64,000 nt of DNA, taken from the NCBI RefSeq assembly GCF_000735135.1, contig NZ_JPLZ01000009.1, forward strand, positions 1-64,000, read 5' to 3'. The notes beneath the pieces are model-generated. The model was not told where the DNA came from. It made no database searches and saw only the letters and a program-made list of their open reading frames with translations. The translations under genes and the position numbers were made by a program. The stretch is from Chryseobacterium sp. FH1. Its GTDB lineage: Bacteria > Bacteroidota > Bacteroidia > Flavobacteriales > Weeksellaceae. Positions within the stretch are counted from its first letter, which is position 1; every line of letters starts with the position of its first letter. This document shows positions 36,345 through 44,627 of this stretch, one piece after another.

Positions 36345-37586
36345 TTATTTCATATCGTACATAATCAAAGCTGTAATTAGTTTTGGTTCGATCAATGTAC
36401 ATTTTGGTGGCATTTTGATTTCCTTGTCAGAGATTTTCAATAAGTCATTGAAACTGATTGGATAGATTCCAAAACCAACTTTGAATTCCCCAGAATCTAC
36501 TTTTTCCTTGATCTCGGTGATTCCTTTTGTGTCAGAAGTTCCTTTTAGATAAGTAATTTTGTCTGTATGTTTCGCATTTTCAATCCCAAAGATCTTTTCG
36601 AAAATGTATTTATCGACTAAGTGATGATCCAGGTCATTTCCATCTTTAAGATCCTCACGAATGTTGTGCTTCACGTGCAAACTGTAGAATTTTCCACCCA
36701 AATACATACTGATGTGGAATTTTTGAGAAGGGAAATATGGTGCTTCACCTTTGTCGTGGATTTGAAAATCTTCTTGTAGTTTTTCAAGGATTTCTTCGGT
36801 AGATAATCCATTCAAGTCATTCAAAAGACGGTTGTAGTCGTTGATTTTGATTGATTGGTTGGAAACAATGAAGCTGTAAACAAAGTTGTAATGCTCTGTT
36901 CCGTGCGATCTTTTGTACTTGTCTCTCTGTTTTTTTGCGTACTCAGCAACAGATCCAATTCTGTGGTGTCCGTCAGCGATGTAGAAAGAATCAATCGGAT
37001 CCAAAACCTCTTTGAACTGTTGAAGTTTCAATCGGTTATCGATTCTCCAGATTTTATGTTTGATGCCTTTTTCATCTTTGTAATTGATAATTGGGACATT
37101 TTTTTGCTCGTGGTTCATCAGTAGTTCCACTTTGGAATTGGCGTGATAAGTCAAAAGAACCGGCTCAGCTTGGATGTTGACCTTTTCAAGATAGTGCGCC
37201 ATTTTCATACGGCGTTCTGTAATCGTGGATTCGTGTTTTTTAATTTTTCCATCCCAGAAATCATCCACACTTACCAATCCCATCAATCCTCGGAAAGAGG
37301 TTTTGTCTGCCAACGTCTGCTCGTACAAGTAATAAGCGGAATCGTCTTGCGTCAGTTTTTTCTCTTCCAACAATTCTTCGTAGTTGGATCTTATTTTTCT
37401 GAGATTTCTGTCAATATCTTTGGATTTACTCACGACAGCAGGTTTTATCATTTGGATATATGAGTGGTCTAGCTGGGCTTTTTTATTGATCTCTTCCTGA
37501 GTAAAATTATCCAAAGAATAAGTCGGGAAAATATCAACGAAATCGTGGTTTGGTCTGATTCCTTTAAAGGGTTTAAATACTGGCAT
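36345..37586 (-). CDS. DUF1015-family protein linked to serine synthesis
   Basis: This 413-aa protein has the DUF1015 signature: the N-terminal PVFKPFKGIRP, a KHEST motif (about 117-121) and ADGHHR (about 204-209). The last motif is reminiscent of the nucleotide-binding DGHHR/NDGHH motifs of ParB/sulfiredoxin-like enzymes such as the SerK and SbnI serine kinases. It begins 2 bp after serA in the minus-strand order, so it is almost certainly co-transcribed with it. A role in serine metabolism is inferred from this linkage; no activity is shown. Confidence 0.8.
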   Translation of the reverse strand: MPVFKPFKGIRPNHDFVDIFPTYSLDNFTQEEINKKAQLDHSYIQMIKPAVVSKSKDIDRNLRKIRSNYEELLEEKKLTQDDSAYYLYEQTLADKTSFRGLMGLVSVDDFWDGKIKKHESTITERRMKMAHYLEKVNIQAEPVLLTYHANSKVELLMNHEQKNVPIINYKDEKGIKHKIWRIDNRLKLQQFKEVLDPIDSFYIADGHHRIGSVAEYAKKQRDKYKRSHGTEHYNFVYSFIVSNQSIKINDYNRLLNDLNGLSTEEILEKLQEDFQIHDKGEAPYFPSQKFHISMYLGGKFYSLHVKHNIREDLKDGNDLDHHLVDKYIFEKIFGIENAKHTDKITYLKGTSDTKGITEIKEKVDSGEFKVGFGIYPISFNDLLKISDKEIKMPPKCTLIEPKLITALIMYDMK

Positions 37587-37588
37587 AT

Positions 37589-38545
37589 TTATATTTGATC
37601 TTTCAGTTTAATAATTTGAATGGCTAATTCTTCTCCAATTCTGTTTTGTGCATCTATCGTGTTTCCACCAACGTGTGGAGAAAGGGACATTGCTGGATTC
37701 ATCAGGATTTCTACTTCGGGTGTTGGCTCCTTTTCGAACACATCCAGCGCGGCGCCGGCTAATTTTCCATCTTCAATGGCATCAATCATAGATACTTCGT
37801 TGATGACGCCACCTCTTGCGGTATTCACGATGAACACGCCGTCTTTCATCATTGCAAACTCATTGGTGTCAATGATATATTTGTCGGTTCTTCCCGTATT
37901 GAGGCTTATGAAATCCGAATTTTCTAAAACTTCATTTAAAGTTACGGATTTTATTTCAAAATTCACAGATTGTCCATCGAAGAAACAGATTTCTACATTA
38001 TTGGTTTTCGGCGTTCTGTTGTAAGCTAAGATTTTCATTCCCAAAGAAATACCAATCTTGATAACTTCCATTCCTATGTTTCCCATCCCGACGACACCAA
38101 GGGTTTTTCCGGAAAGTTCAGAAGCATTGTTAAAGGATTTCTTGAGCGCATTAAAGTGTGTTTCACCTTCAAGTGGCATCAATCGATTGCTCTCGTGAAG
38201 GAATCTTGCCAATGAAAAGAAATGGGCAAAAACCAATTCTGCAACAGATTTGCAAGACGCTTTGGGTGTATTGATAATGTACAGGCCTTTATCGATGGCA
38301 TATTCTACATCAATATTGTCCATCCCGATGCCACCACGTCCTACAATCTTTAGATTGGGACAGTCGTCGATCAGGTTTTGTCTGACTTGTGTTGCGCTTC
38401 TGACGAGGAGCACGTCCACATTATTTTCATTAATGAACTTGCTGAGATGCTCCGGAGAAACGCGACTTTCCAAAACCGTAATGTCGGCATTTTTCAAAAG
38501 CGCAATCCCTGATTCGGAGATCCCATCATTGGCTAATACAATCAT
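37589..38545 (-). CDS. serA: D-3-phosphoglycerate dehydrogenase (short, no ACT domain)
   Basis: This 318-aa D-2-hydroxyacid dehydrogenase has the NAD-binding GVVGMGNIG motif (about 150-158), the SLNTGRTDKYIID stretch and the catalytic Arg/Glu/His set of the family (VNTARGGVINE, then a His in SPHVGGNT). Next to serC it most likely catalyses the first step of serine synthesis, 3-phosphoglycerate to 3-phosphohydroxypyruvate. It lacks the C-terminal ACT domain, so serine feedback through ACT is not expected. A hairpin terminator separates it from serC. Confidence 0.85.
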   Translation of the reverse strand: MIVLANDGISESGIALLKNADITVLESRVSPEHLSKFINENNVDVLLVRSATQVRQNLIDDCPNLKIVGRGGIGMDNIDVEYAIDKGLYIINTPKASCKSVAELVFAHFFSLARFLHESNRLMPLEGETHFNALKKSFNNASELSGKTLGVVGMGNIGMEVIKIGISLGMKILAYNRTPKTNNVEICFFDGQSVNFEIKSVTLNEVLENSDFISLNTGRTDKYIIDTNEFAMMKDGVFIVNTARGGVINEVSMIDAIEDGKLAGAALDVFEKEPTPEVEILMNPAMSLSPHVGGNTIDAQNRIGEELAIQIIKLKDQI

Positions 38546-38657
38546 TGTTTAATTCAAAAATGCTTTAATAATTGAGTTTACTTGATTTGTTTGAGGTCAA
38601 ATTCAAGGTGTGCTAAGATACAATAATTCTTCTAATTAACATTCACTTAACAAAAAA

Positions 38658-38684
38658 AACGTCTTCAAATAAATGAAGACGTTT
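38658..38684 (-). terminator. Hairpin between serC and serA
   Basis: Perfect 11-bp arms aaacgtcttca / tgaagacgttt with a 5-nt loop. On the minus strand it is followed by a T tract. It would end serC transcripts in part before the downstream serA. Confidence 0.8.
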
Positions 38685-38737
38685 CTGTACATTTCTACTT
38701 TAATTATAATATTGAAAGAATTATTTTCTAATTACGT

Positions 38738-39793
38738 TTAGATGCTTTTCATCACATCCACCAAAACCTGCACGCTTTCGATCGGCATTGCGTTGTAGAT
38801 GCTCGCTCTGTAACCGCCGACACTTCTGTGGCCATTCAGTCCGCTAATTCCTGCTGCTTTCCAGGCTGCATCAAAAGCTTCTTGCTTCGATTCGTCTGTC
38901 AAAGTGAAAGTGACATTCATAAAAGAACGGTCTTCGATTGCAGAAACGCCTTGGAAGTTTGGATTGCTGTCGATCTCGTCATATAATAATTTCGCTTTTG
39001 CATTATTTCTTGCTTCAGCAGCTGCAATTCCGCCATTTTCTTCAAGATGTTTTAAGGTCAAATAAGACGCATAAACTGCAAAAACAGGCGGTGTGTTGGA
39101 CATTGATTCTTTATCGATGTGAACGGCGTAATCCAAATAAGTCGGAATCGTTCTTCCTGTTTTTCCAAGAATCGATTTTTTAACAACTACTAAGGTTGCA
39201 CCAGCTGGACCCATATTTTTCTGTGCCCCTGCATAAATCAAGTCGAACTGAGAAAAATCCAATTCTCTACTGAAAATATCAGAAGACATGTCGCAAACCA
39301 AAAGCGTATCAACTTTCGGAAATTCCTTCATCTGCGTTCCAAAAATCGTATTGTTGGAAGTGCAATGAAAATAATCATATTCCGAACCTACTTTAAATTC
39401 TTTCGGGATGTAAGAATAGTTAGCTTCTTTGGAAGTCGCGACAACATCTACATTTCCAATCATCTTCGCTTCCTTGATTGCGCCTGCCGCCCAAGTTCCA
39501 GTGTTTGTGTAAGCTGCTTTTCCGTCCACAGAAAGAAGGTTGTAAGGAACCATCAAAAACTGAAGACTTGCGCCACCTTGCAAATACAAAACTTCATAAT
39601 CATCGCCCAGATTCATCAATCTTTTTACGATAGCACGAGCCTCGTCCATTACTGCAACAAAATCTTTGCTTCTGTGCGAAATTTCCAAAAGCGATAATCC
39701 TGAATCATTAAAATTAAGAATCGCTTCTGAAGCCTTCTGGAAAACTTCCTGAGGTAAAATACTTGGACCTGCGCTGAAATTATGTTTTTTCAT
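38738..39793 (-). CDS. serC: Phosphoserine aminotransferase
   Basis: This 351-aa PLP enzyme converts 3-phosphohydroxypyruvate and glutamate to phosphoserine. The start KKHNFSAGPSILP is diagnostic. The PLP Lys is in YAGAQKNMGPAG, and GGYRASIYNAMP is the conserved C-terminal phosphate-binding pattern. It is the first gene of the serC-serA-DUF1015 group on the minus strand, separated from serA by a strong hairpin. Confidence 0.95.
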   Translation of the reverse strand: MKKHNFSAGPSILPQEVFQKASEAILNFNDSGLSLLEISHRSKDFVAVMDEARAIVKRLMNLGDDYEVLYLQGGASLQFLMVPYNLLSVDGKAAYTNTGTWAAGAIKEAKMIGNVDVVATSKEANYSYIPKEFKVGSEYDYFHCTSNNTIFGTQMKEFPKVDTLLVCDMSSDIFSRELDFSQFDLIYAGAQKNMGPAGATLVVVKKSILGKTGRTIPTYLDYAVHIDKESMSNTPPVFAVYASYLTLKHLEENGGIAAAEARNNAKAKLLYDEIDSNPNFQGVSAIEDRSFMNVTFTLTDESKQEAFDAAWKAAGISGLNGHRSVGGYRASIYNAMPIESVQVLVDVMKSI

Positions 39794-39886
39794 TATTGAT
39801 AGAAATTAGAAGTTAGAGTTTAGAAATTAGATTGTAAAATAATCAAACTAGCACGAAGCCATTAGCTAAAAGCGATTCGCTAATTG

Positions 39887-40237
39887 CTACTCATTATGAA
39901 GGAATGCTTTTTTCGCCAAAAGTTGTTCTTCGGTCTCCACATTGTCTTCGTCTGGAACACAACAGTCAACCGGGCACACAGCGGCACACTGAGGTTCCTC
40001 GTGGAAACCTTTGCACTCTGTACATTTGTCTGTTACGATGAAGTAGTAATCGTCTGCAACTGGTTGTTGTGCGGCATCTGCGCTCACGGAAAGTCCGGAT
40101 GATAGAACCACCATTCCTTTCAGTTCTGTGCCTTCGGATGCTTTCCAATCTACTGCTCCTTCATAGATAGCGGTGTTCGGACATTCCGGTTCGCACGCGC
40201 CACAATTGATACATTCATCAGTTATCTTGATAGCCAT
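39887..40237 (-). CDS. Dicluster 4Fe-4S ferredoxin
   Basis: This 116-aa electron carrier has its first cluster ligands at C9, C12, C15 and C19 (the C-C-C-CP pattern). The second set is near the C-terminus in [21 protein letters not shown]. An insert of about 40 residues lies between them, as in the Bacteroidota ferredoxins of this type. The ATG at 40237 ([13 protein letters not shown]) is chosen over an upstream start at 40339, which would add 34 residues atypical of ferredoxin. It is divergent from the acyl-CoA reductase gene, with promoters in a shared palindrome. Confidence 0.9.
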   Translation of the reverse strand: MAIKITDECINCGACEPECPNTAIYEGAVDWKASEGTELKGMVVLSSGLSVSADAAQQPVADDYYFIVTDKCTECKGFHEEPQCAAVCPVDCCVPDEDNVETEEQLLAKKAFLHNE

Positions 40238-40251
40238 TGCTATTTTATTTT

Positions 40252-40269
40252 TAATTTTGTGCAAAATTA
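40252..40269. promoter_or_regulatory. 18-bp palindrome holding opposing -7 boxes
   Basis: TAATTTTG (40252-40259, plus) and its exact complement CAAAATTA (40262-40269, i.e. TAATTTTG on minus) are separated by 2 bp. One serves the acyl-CoA reductase gene (ATG 40287), with a TTG 22 bp upstream at 40227-40229. The other could serve the ferredoxin gene. The two transcripts would start within about 10 bp of each other and overlap. Confidence 0.5.
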
Positions 40270-40286
40270 CAAAAAAAAAGCCAGCT

Positions 40287-41321
40287 ATGCTGAACGAAAA
40301 CAAAATTTTGGGACTCGAAAAATTGGGAAATTTCATCACTGAGTTTCTTGAAAAAACAGAAGAGAATTACATTGAAAAAGAAGCGAAACTCAACGCGCTC
40401 ATAAGACGTTCCGAAATCGAAAATCCTTGGTTTACCATTGAGAATCAACGTTACAACCTGAAACAGTGGGCAGGACTTTTCACAAAAGAGAATATTGAAA
40501 ATTGGCTTTCAAAATATCAATTGTCCGAAACGCCAAAGAGAGTGGGACTCATCTTGGCAGGAAATATTCCGATTGTTGGATTTCACGATATCATCTCTGT
40601 GGTTTTAAGCAATCATATTCCAATTATCAAATTATCTTCTAAAGACAAATTGATGTTGCCCTTTCTATTAGAACTCTGGAAAGAATTTTCTAATAATGAA
40701 ATTGAATTTGAAATTGTTGATAGACTTGAAAACTTCGATGCGGTGATTGCGACCGGAAGTAATAATACTGCGAGATACTTGGAATATTATTTCAAAAATC
40801 ATTTGAGTATTATTAGAAAAAATCGAACATCCATCGCGGTTTTGAAAGGTGATGAAACAGTAGAAGAACTTCAGCTTTTGGCGGATGATATTTTCAGATA
40901 TTTCGGATTGGGTTGCAGAAATGTAACCAAACTTTTGCTTCCAAAAGAGATGAAGGTTGATGGATTATTTGAAAACTTTGTTAAATATCAAGATGTCATT
41001 AATCATAATAAATACGCTAACAATTACGATTACAATCGTGCGGTTTATCTTTTAAATCAAGACTTATTCTGGGATAGTAATTTTGTGATGCTGAGAGAAG
41101 ATGAGAAGTTGTTCAGTCCTTTGTCAGTTGTCAATTTCTCACGTTATGAAACTTTGGAAGACGCGAAACAATTTGTGGAGGATAACAGGGAAGAAATCCA
41201 AGCAATTGTTGCGAAACCCGAGTTGGGATTGGAATCTATTAGTTTTGGGGAAACACAGAATCCGTCTTTGGATACTTATGCGGATGATGTGGATACGATG
41301 GCTTTTTTGAGTGTGATTTAG
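40287..41321 (+). CDS. Acyl-CoA reductase-like protein (LuxC-like fold)
   Basis: This 344-aa protein has the acyl-CoA reductase/LuxC-like layout, with [16 protein letters not shown] near residue 90 and a catalytic-type Cys in [15 protein letters not shown]. Enzymes of this family reduce acyl-CoA to aldehyde. The chosen ATG at 40287 lies 27 bp after the -7 box; a longer frame from 40173 would run back through the ferredoxin gene. The divergent partner is a ferredoxin, which suggests an electron-requiring reaction, but this pairing is only context. Confidence 0.75.
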   Translation: MLNENKILGLEKLGNFITEFLEKTEENYIEKEAKLNALIRRSEIENPWFTIENQRYNLKQWAGLFTKENIENWLSKYQLSETPKRVGLILAGNIPIVGFHDIISVVLSNHIPIIKLSSKDKLMLPFLLELWKEFSNNEIEFEIVDRLENFDAVIATGSNNTARYLEYYFKNHLSIIRKNRTSIAVLKGDETVEELQLLADDIFRYFGLGCRNVTKLLLPKEMKVDGLFENFVKYQDVINHNKYANNYDYNRAVYLLNQDLFWDSNFVMLREDEKLFSPLSVVNFSRYETLEDAKQFVEDNREEIQAIVAKPELGLESISFGETQNPSLDTYADDVDTMAFLSVI

Positions 41322-41376
41322 TATTTCCTGCTTAAAATAATTAAGAGAATTTTCAAAGTAATAGAAATGATATATA

Positions 41377-41811
41377 ATGAATAAAAAAATTTTAATCGCA
41401 GTATGTTCTGCAATAGTATTGTTTAATTCTTGTAATGATGATAAAGAACCAGAGCAGTTTTCTATCATAGGTGTTTGGAAACCTTCAAGACAAATTGTTG
41501 TAGGCAGTAATGGTGTTACTATGTCAAACACAGATTATTCTGGTTGTTACAAATCAAGTACTTTTAGCTTCAGCACGAACAATACAATGACTTCTCATAT
41601 TTTTGACCTCAATGCCGTTCAGGATTGTGAAAATTATGGGTCTGAAACCGTGCCTTATTCTTATGACCACAATGCAAAAAAACTCGTAATAGATGGAGAA
41701 GATGTGGAGATAGTAAGCCGAACCTATAATGAACTGCAGTTCGTATCCGATTATGATGACGTAGATGGTGATGGTGTAGAAGAGAAAATCATAACGGTAT
41801 TCGTAAAATAA
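41377..41811 (+). CDS. Lipocalin-like lipoprotein
   Basis: This 144-aa lipoprotein has the lipobox FNSC (Cys19). Residues about 28-144 look like the beta-rich lipocalin-like family of Bacteroidota (SIIGVWKPSR start, then alternating strands). The C-terminal part has an acidic DVDGDGVEE loop that resembles a calcium-binding segment. Ligand and role are unknown. It is a single-gene unit before a terminator. Confidence 0.7.
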   Translation: MNKKILIAVCSAIVLFNSCNDDKEPEQFSIIGVWKPSRQIVVGSNGVTMSNTDYSGCYKSSTFSFSTNNTMTSHIFDLNAVQDCENYGSETVPYSYDHNAKKLVIDGEDVEIVSRTYNELQFVSDYDDVDGDGVEEKIITVFVK

Positions 41812-41832
41812 AATCCCCAATTCCTAAAATAT

Positions 41833-41858
41833 AAAACGGACTCGAAAGTTTCCGTTTT
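41833..41858 (+). terminator. Terminator of the lipocalin-like gene
   Basis: Arms aaaacgga / tccgtttt with a 10-nt loop and a run of T's. Confidence 0.75.
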
Positions 41859-41948
41859 TTTTTATGCCTGAAACATTATAAATCCCCATCTGGTATTACA
41901 TTTTAATAATGAAAATAGAAGTTTGGAAACATTTTTTGATAATTGATT

Positions 41949-42027
41949 ATCAACTAACTACAAACCGTGATTTTTGAAATTTACGGGTTAATGGTGGTTT
42001 CTCGCATTGCCTGTGATTCTACATTTG
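41949..42027 (+). promoter_or_regulatory. Conserved promoter element, copy 1 (before csgA)
   Basis: AAACCGTGATTTTTGA (41962-41977) is followed by ACGG, then TTTC (41998-42001), an 18-bp spacer and the -7 box TACATTTG (42020-42027). The same arrangement occurs before csgB with an identical 58-bp offset from the A-tract to the -7 box. The upstream ACCGT and ACGGGT form an imperfect dyad. Confidence 0.7.
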
Positions 42028-42058
42028 CTAAACAATTAACCAATTAAATATTTTTATT

Positions 42059-42877
42059 ATGAAAACAATTATTATCGGTGCTATTGCGCTATTGACCATG
42101 AACTTCTCATTTGCACAATCTAATGTGGATCTAAGTGCACAAATCGGAAATCTAAACACAGCAACTGTGGATCAAACAGGTTTTATGAATTTCAACGCCT
42201 TGTTACAAGATGGTAATCGTAACGATGCGGACATCGACCAAGTAGGTTGGGGAAACAGCAATTTGGCATTGAGTCAAGGGAATCGTAACTCTATTGATGT
42301 TGACCAATGGGGAATCGGAAACTCAAACACTACAAGCCAATACGGAAACAGAAACTCTTCTCAGACTTTGCAAGTTGGTTTGTTCAATGACGTAGACCAG
42401 GTTCAAATTGGTAGAAGAAATGATGCTTCTGCAACTCAATTTGGAATGGGAAATACAATCGGGCAATATCAAGATGGTAGAAGAAATTCTGCAACTGCAA
42501 TCCAAGTAGGTGTTGATAACACAATTTGGCAAGATCAATATGGCAGAAGAAATGTTGCCTACGCTTTCCAAGCAGGATCTGATAATTACATTCATCAATT
42601 GCAAGATGGTAATGACAACAGTGCTACACATTTACAATTTGGAGATTCCAACTATGCAGATTCTCACCAATATGGTAATGACAACACGACTGCTGGATTA
42701 CAAGTAGGTAATGGAAACGAACTGTATCAATATCAATATGGAAATGGCAACACTGCGATGGACATTCAAATGGGCGATTCTAACTACACAGATGTAACAC
42801 AAACAGGAACTTCTCATTTGCATATGGGAATGCAAGCAGGTAATAACAACTCATTGGTTGTAAATCAATCTAACTAA
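42059..42877 (+). CDS. csgA: CsgA-like major curli subunit
   Basis: This 272-aa exported amyloid subunit has a signal peptide of 20 residues. The mature 252 residues divide without gaps into 22 units of 11 residues plus a 10-residue end. Each unit follows the pattern x-N-x5-Q-x-G-x: Gln at position 8 in all but one and Gly at position 10 in every full unit. Pairs of units make 22-residue curlin repeats, so about 11 rungs of a beta-solenoid. E. coli CsgA has five. It is transcribed from its own promoter and followed by a strong terminator, before the assembly genes. Confidence 0.9.
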   Translation: MKTIIIGAIALLTMNFSFAQSNVDLSAQIGNLNTATVDQTGFMNFNALLQDGNRNDADIDQVGWGNSNLALSQGNRNSIDVDQWGIGNSNTTSQYGNRNSSQTLQVGLFNDVDQVQIGRRNDASATQFGMGNTIGQYQDGRRNSATAIQVGVDNTIWQDQYGRRNVAYAFQAGSDNYIHQLQDGNDNSATHLQFGDSNYADSHQYGNDNTTAGLQVGNGNELYQYQYGNGNTAMDIQMGDSNYTDVTQTGTSHLHMGMQAGNNNSLVVNQSN

Positions 42878-42902
42878 AAGTAACAGTTTACCTTTAACCT
42901 TC

Positions 42903-42930
42903 AGATGGGAGAACTTGGTTTCTCTCATCT
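42903..42930 (+). terminator. Terminator between csgA and csgB
   Basis: Arms agatgggaga / tctctcatct (one G-T) with an 8-nt loop and a long T run. Confidence 0.85.
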
Positions 42931-42945
42931 TTTTTTTGTTTAAAT

Positions 42946-43025
42946 ATCAATCTAACGGAAAACCGTGATTTTTGATTTCTAACGGCTACTGGTGTTTTGC
43001 GCAACAACCCGTGAGTGTAACTTTA
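42946..43025 (+). promoter_or_regulatory. Conserved promoter element, copy 2 (before csgB)
   Basis: AAACCGTGATTTTTGA (42960-42975) is followed by ACGG, then TTTG (42996-42999), an 18-bp spacer and TAACTTTA (43018-43025). It has the same layout and spacing as copy 1, so both genes are probably controlled by one activator. Confidence 0.7.
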
Positions 43026-43032
43026 TAAAAAA

Positions 43033-43440
43033 ATGATGAAAAAAATATTTTACATATTACCTTATGTAGCATTGTTGCTTTTTTCAATATCCATCAAGTC
43101 TCAGGAGATCGACTGGGGACAGATCAATGGCAATAATGCGTTCAACATCATCAATATTCAAAATCCGGATATTGGATCTTACGATGCAACCGTCCAAATT
43201 GGTAATCACAACAGCGCGGAACTTCTCATCAATGAAAGAACTAAACTTTCCGTCGCACAAATCGGTGATTATAACAAACTTCTTTTTAATAATTCCTTCA
43301 CCGAGACCAAGGTCAACAACAGCATCACGACGCAAGGTCATAACAACATCATAGACATCACGGGAAGCAATAGCATTTCGGATGATATGAAAATCAATGT
43401 GAAAGGTGACAACGTGACCATCTTTATGAGAAACTATTAA
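43033..43440 (+). CDS. csgB: CsgB-like curli nucleator
   Basis: This 135-aa exported protein has a signal peptide (about 1-23). It holds irregular curlin repeats (VQIGNHNSAELLI, AQIGDYNKLLF, TTQGHNNIIDI), fewer and less regular than in the major subunit. Being smaller and less regular than CsgA fits the surface nucleator role of CsgB, though the minor-subunit label is inferred. The start may be either of two adjacent ATGs (43033 or 43036). It is the first gene of the assembly operon, 11 bp before the CsgE-fusion gene. Confidence 0.75.
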   Translation: MMKKIFYILPYVALLLFSISIKSQEIDWGQINGNNAFNIINIQNPDIGSYDATVQIGNHNSAELLINERTKLSVAQIGDYNKLLFNNSFTETKVNNSITTQGHNNIIDITGSNSISDDMKINVKGDNVTIFMRNY

Positions 43441-43451
43441 AATCATTAAAA

Positions 43452-44183
43452 ATGAAAAATCTATATACTCTGATGTTTTCCGCTTTTATATTATTTCCTT
43501 TTCTCAAAATGAAAGCTCAGGACGATAAAAAGATTGTGGCGAAAATCGAAAGTAAAAACACAGAAGGTCAGATGAAGCTGAGCGCTGTCGTGACAAACAA
43601 TTCTGATACCTATCAAGAACTCAACTATCTTTTGATTTCCATTAAAAAAGGCAACGGCGGAAATCTTTCCAACAACAAACAAAGTGGCAAGTTTTCCATC
43701 AGTCCATCCGAAACGAAAAAACTTTCTGAGATCAGCGTGAATCTCAATAGTAAAGATGCGCTGAAAACCTTTCTCTACATCCGAGACGAGCAAACCAAAA
43801 CGCTCATTTCAAAAGATAGCCTTGTCGTTAATTCCAATGATTTCCAGCAAACTGCAAGAAAAGTGGAAGAGGAAAAATATTCAGAACTGAAAGGTCTTAC
43901 GATTGATGAGACCAAAAGCAAAATAGGGAAGGATTTCTATGACGCCTTTTATATGCAATACAGTCAACTGACGGAAAAAGGCAATTATACCATTGCCATC
44001 AGCGAGTTACCGTCCAGAGGAACCACAGGTCAAATCATCGTAACCATAGATGATAAGCAGATTTATAGTTTTTTCACCAATCCAAATGAGGAATATCTGA
44101 AAGAACAATTGGCAATGACGTTCCGAAATATCAAAGACTACAACGCCAAAAAGAATCTCATTAAAAATGAATTTCTATACTAA
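43452..44183 (+). CDS. csgE: CsgC/CsgH-like domain fused to CsgE
   Basis: This 243-aa exported protein has a signal peptide (about 1-22). Residues about 26-126 form an Ig-like domain whose strand and loop pattern resembles CsgC/CsgH, the periplasmic inhibitors of subunit aggregation. The CxC pair of E. coli CsgC is absent. Residues about 144-243 are CsgE (LKGLTIDETKSKIGKDFYDAF is the family signature), the adaptor that docks at the CsgG pore. The fusion would tether anti-aggregation and secretion functions. The CsgE part is firm; the CsgC/H part is by eye. Confidence 0.8.
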   Translation: MKNLYTLMFSAFILFPFLKMKAQDDKKIVAKIESKNTEGQMKLSAVVTNNSDTYQELNYLLISIKKGNGGNLSNNKQSGKFSISPSETKKLSEISVNLNSKDALKTFLYIRDEQTKTLISKDSLVVNSNDFQQTARKVEEEKYSELKGLTIDETKSKIGKDFYDAFYMQYSQLTEKGNYTIAISELPSRGTTGQIIVTIDDKQIYSFFTNPNEEYLKEQLAMTFRNIKDYNAKKNLIKNEFLY

Positions 44184-44195
44184 AAATCTAATGCT

Positions 44196-44609
44196 ATGAA
44201 AACAATATTTATTTTGATGATAACCGTTTTCGGTTCGCTTTCCCTCTCGGCGCAACAACTGGTTTACAAACCTATCAATCCGGCATTTGGAGGCGATACT
44301 TTCAATTACCAATGGTTGTTGAGTTCCGCTAATGCTCAGAATCAGTTTGATGATGGGAAAGATGATTACAGAAGCCTTCTGGATGATATGAACTCTCTGG
44401 GCAGTTTTACAGACAGTCTTAATAGGCAGATTCTAAGTCAGCTTTCTCAAAAACTTTTTGAAGACCAATTTGGAGATAGACCGCTCACTGCGGGGAATTA
44501 CACATTTGGATCCTTGTTTCTGGAGGTCAATCAGACTTCACAAGGTTTGCTGATCAACATTTTGGACACCAATACTGGTCAGCAGACAGAGATTGTCATT
44601 CCGAAGTAA
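44196..44609 (+). CDS. csgF: CsgF curli assembly factor
   Basis: This 137-aa exported protein has a signal peptide (about 1-19). The mature N-terminus QLVYKPINPAFGGDTFNYQWLL matches CsgF, whose N-terminal strand inserts into the CsgG pore, with ANAQNQF following. CsgF couples nucleation to the secretion channel on the outer face. It lies 12 bp after csgE and 18 bp before csgG. Confidence 0.9.
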   Translation: MKTIFILMITVFGSLSLSAQQLVYKPINPAFGGDTFNYQWLLSSANAQNQFDDGKDDYRSLLDDMNSLGSFTDSLNRQILSQLSQKLFEDQFGDRPLTAGNYTFGSLFLEVNQTSQGLLINILDTNTGQQTEIVIPK

Positions 44610-44627
44610 AAACTAAAAACCAATCCA

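Noticed and set aside
42120..42870. Periodic DNA pattern that could look like a CRISPR or tandem DNA repeat
   Set aside because: The period is 33 bp (11 codons) and varies at the DNA level; it is the protein repeat of the CsgA-like subunit.
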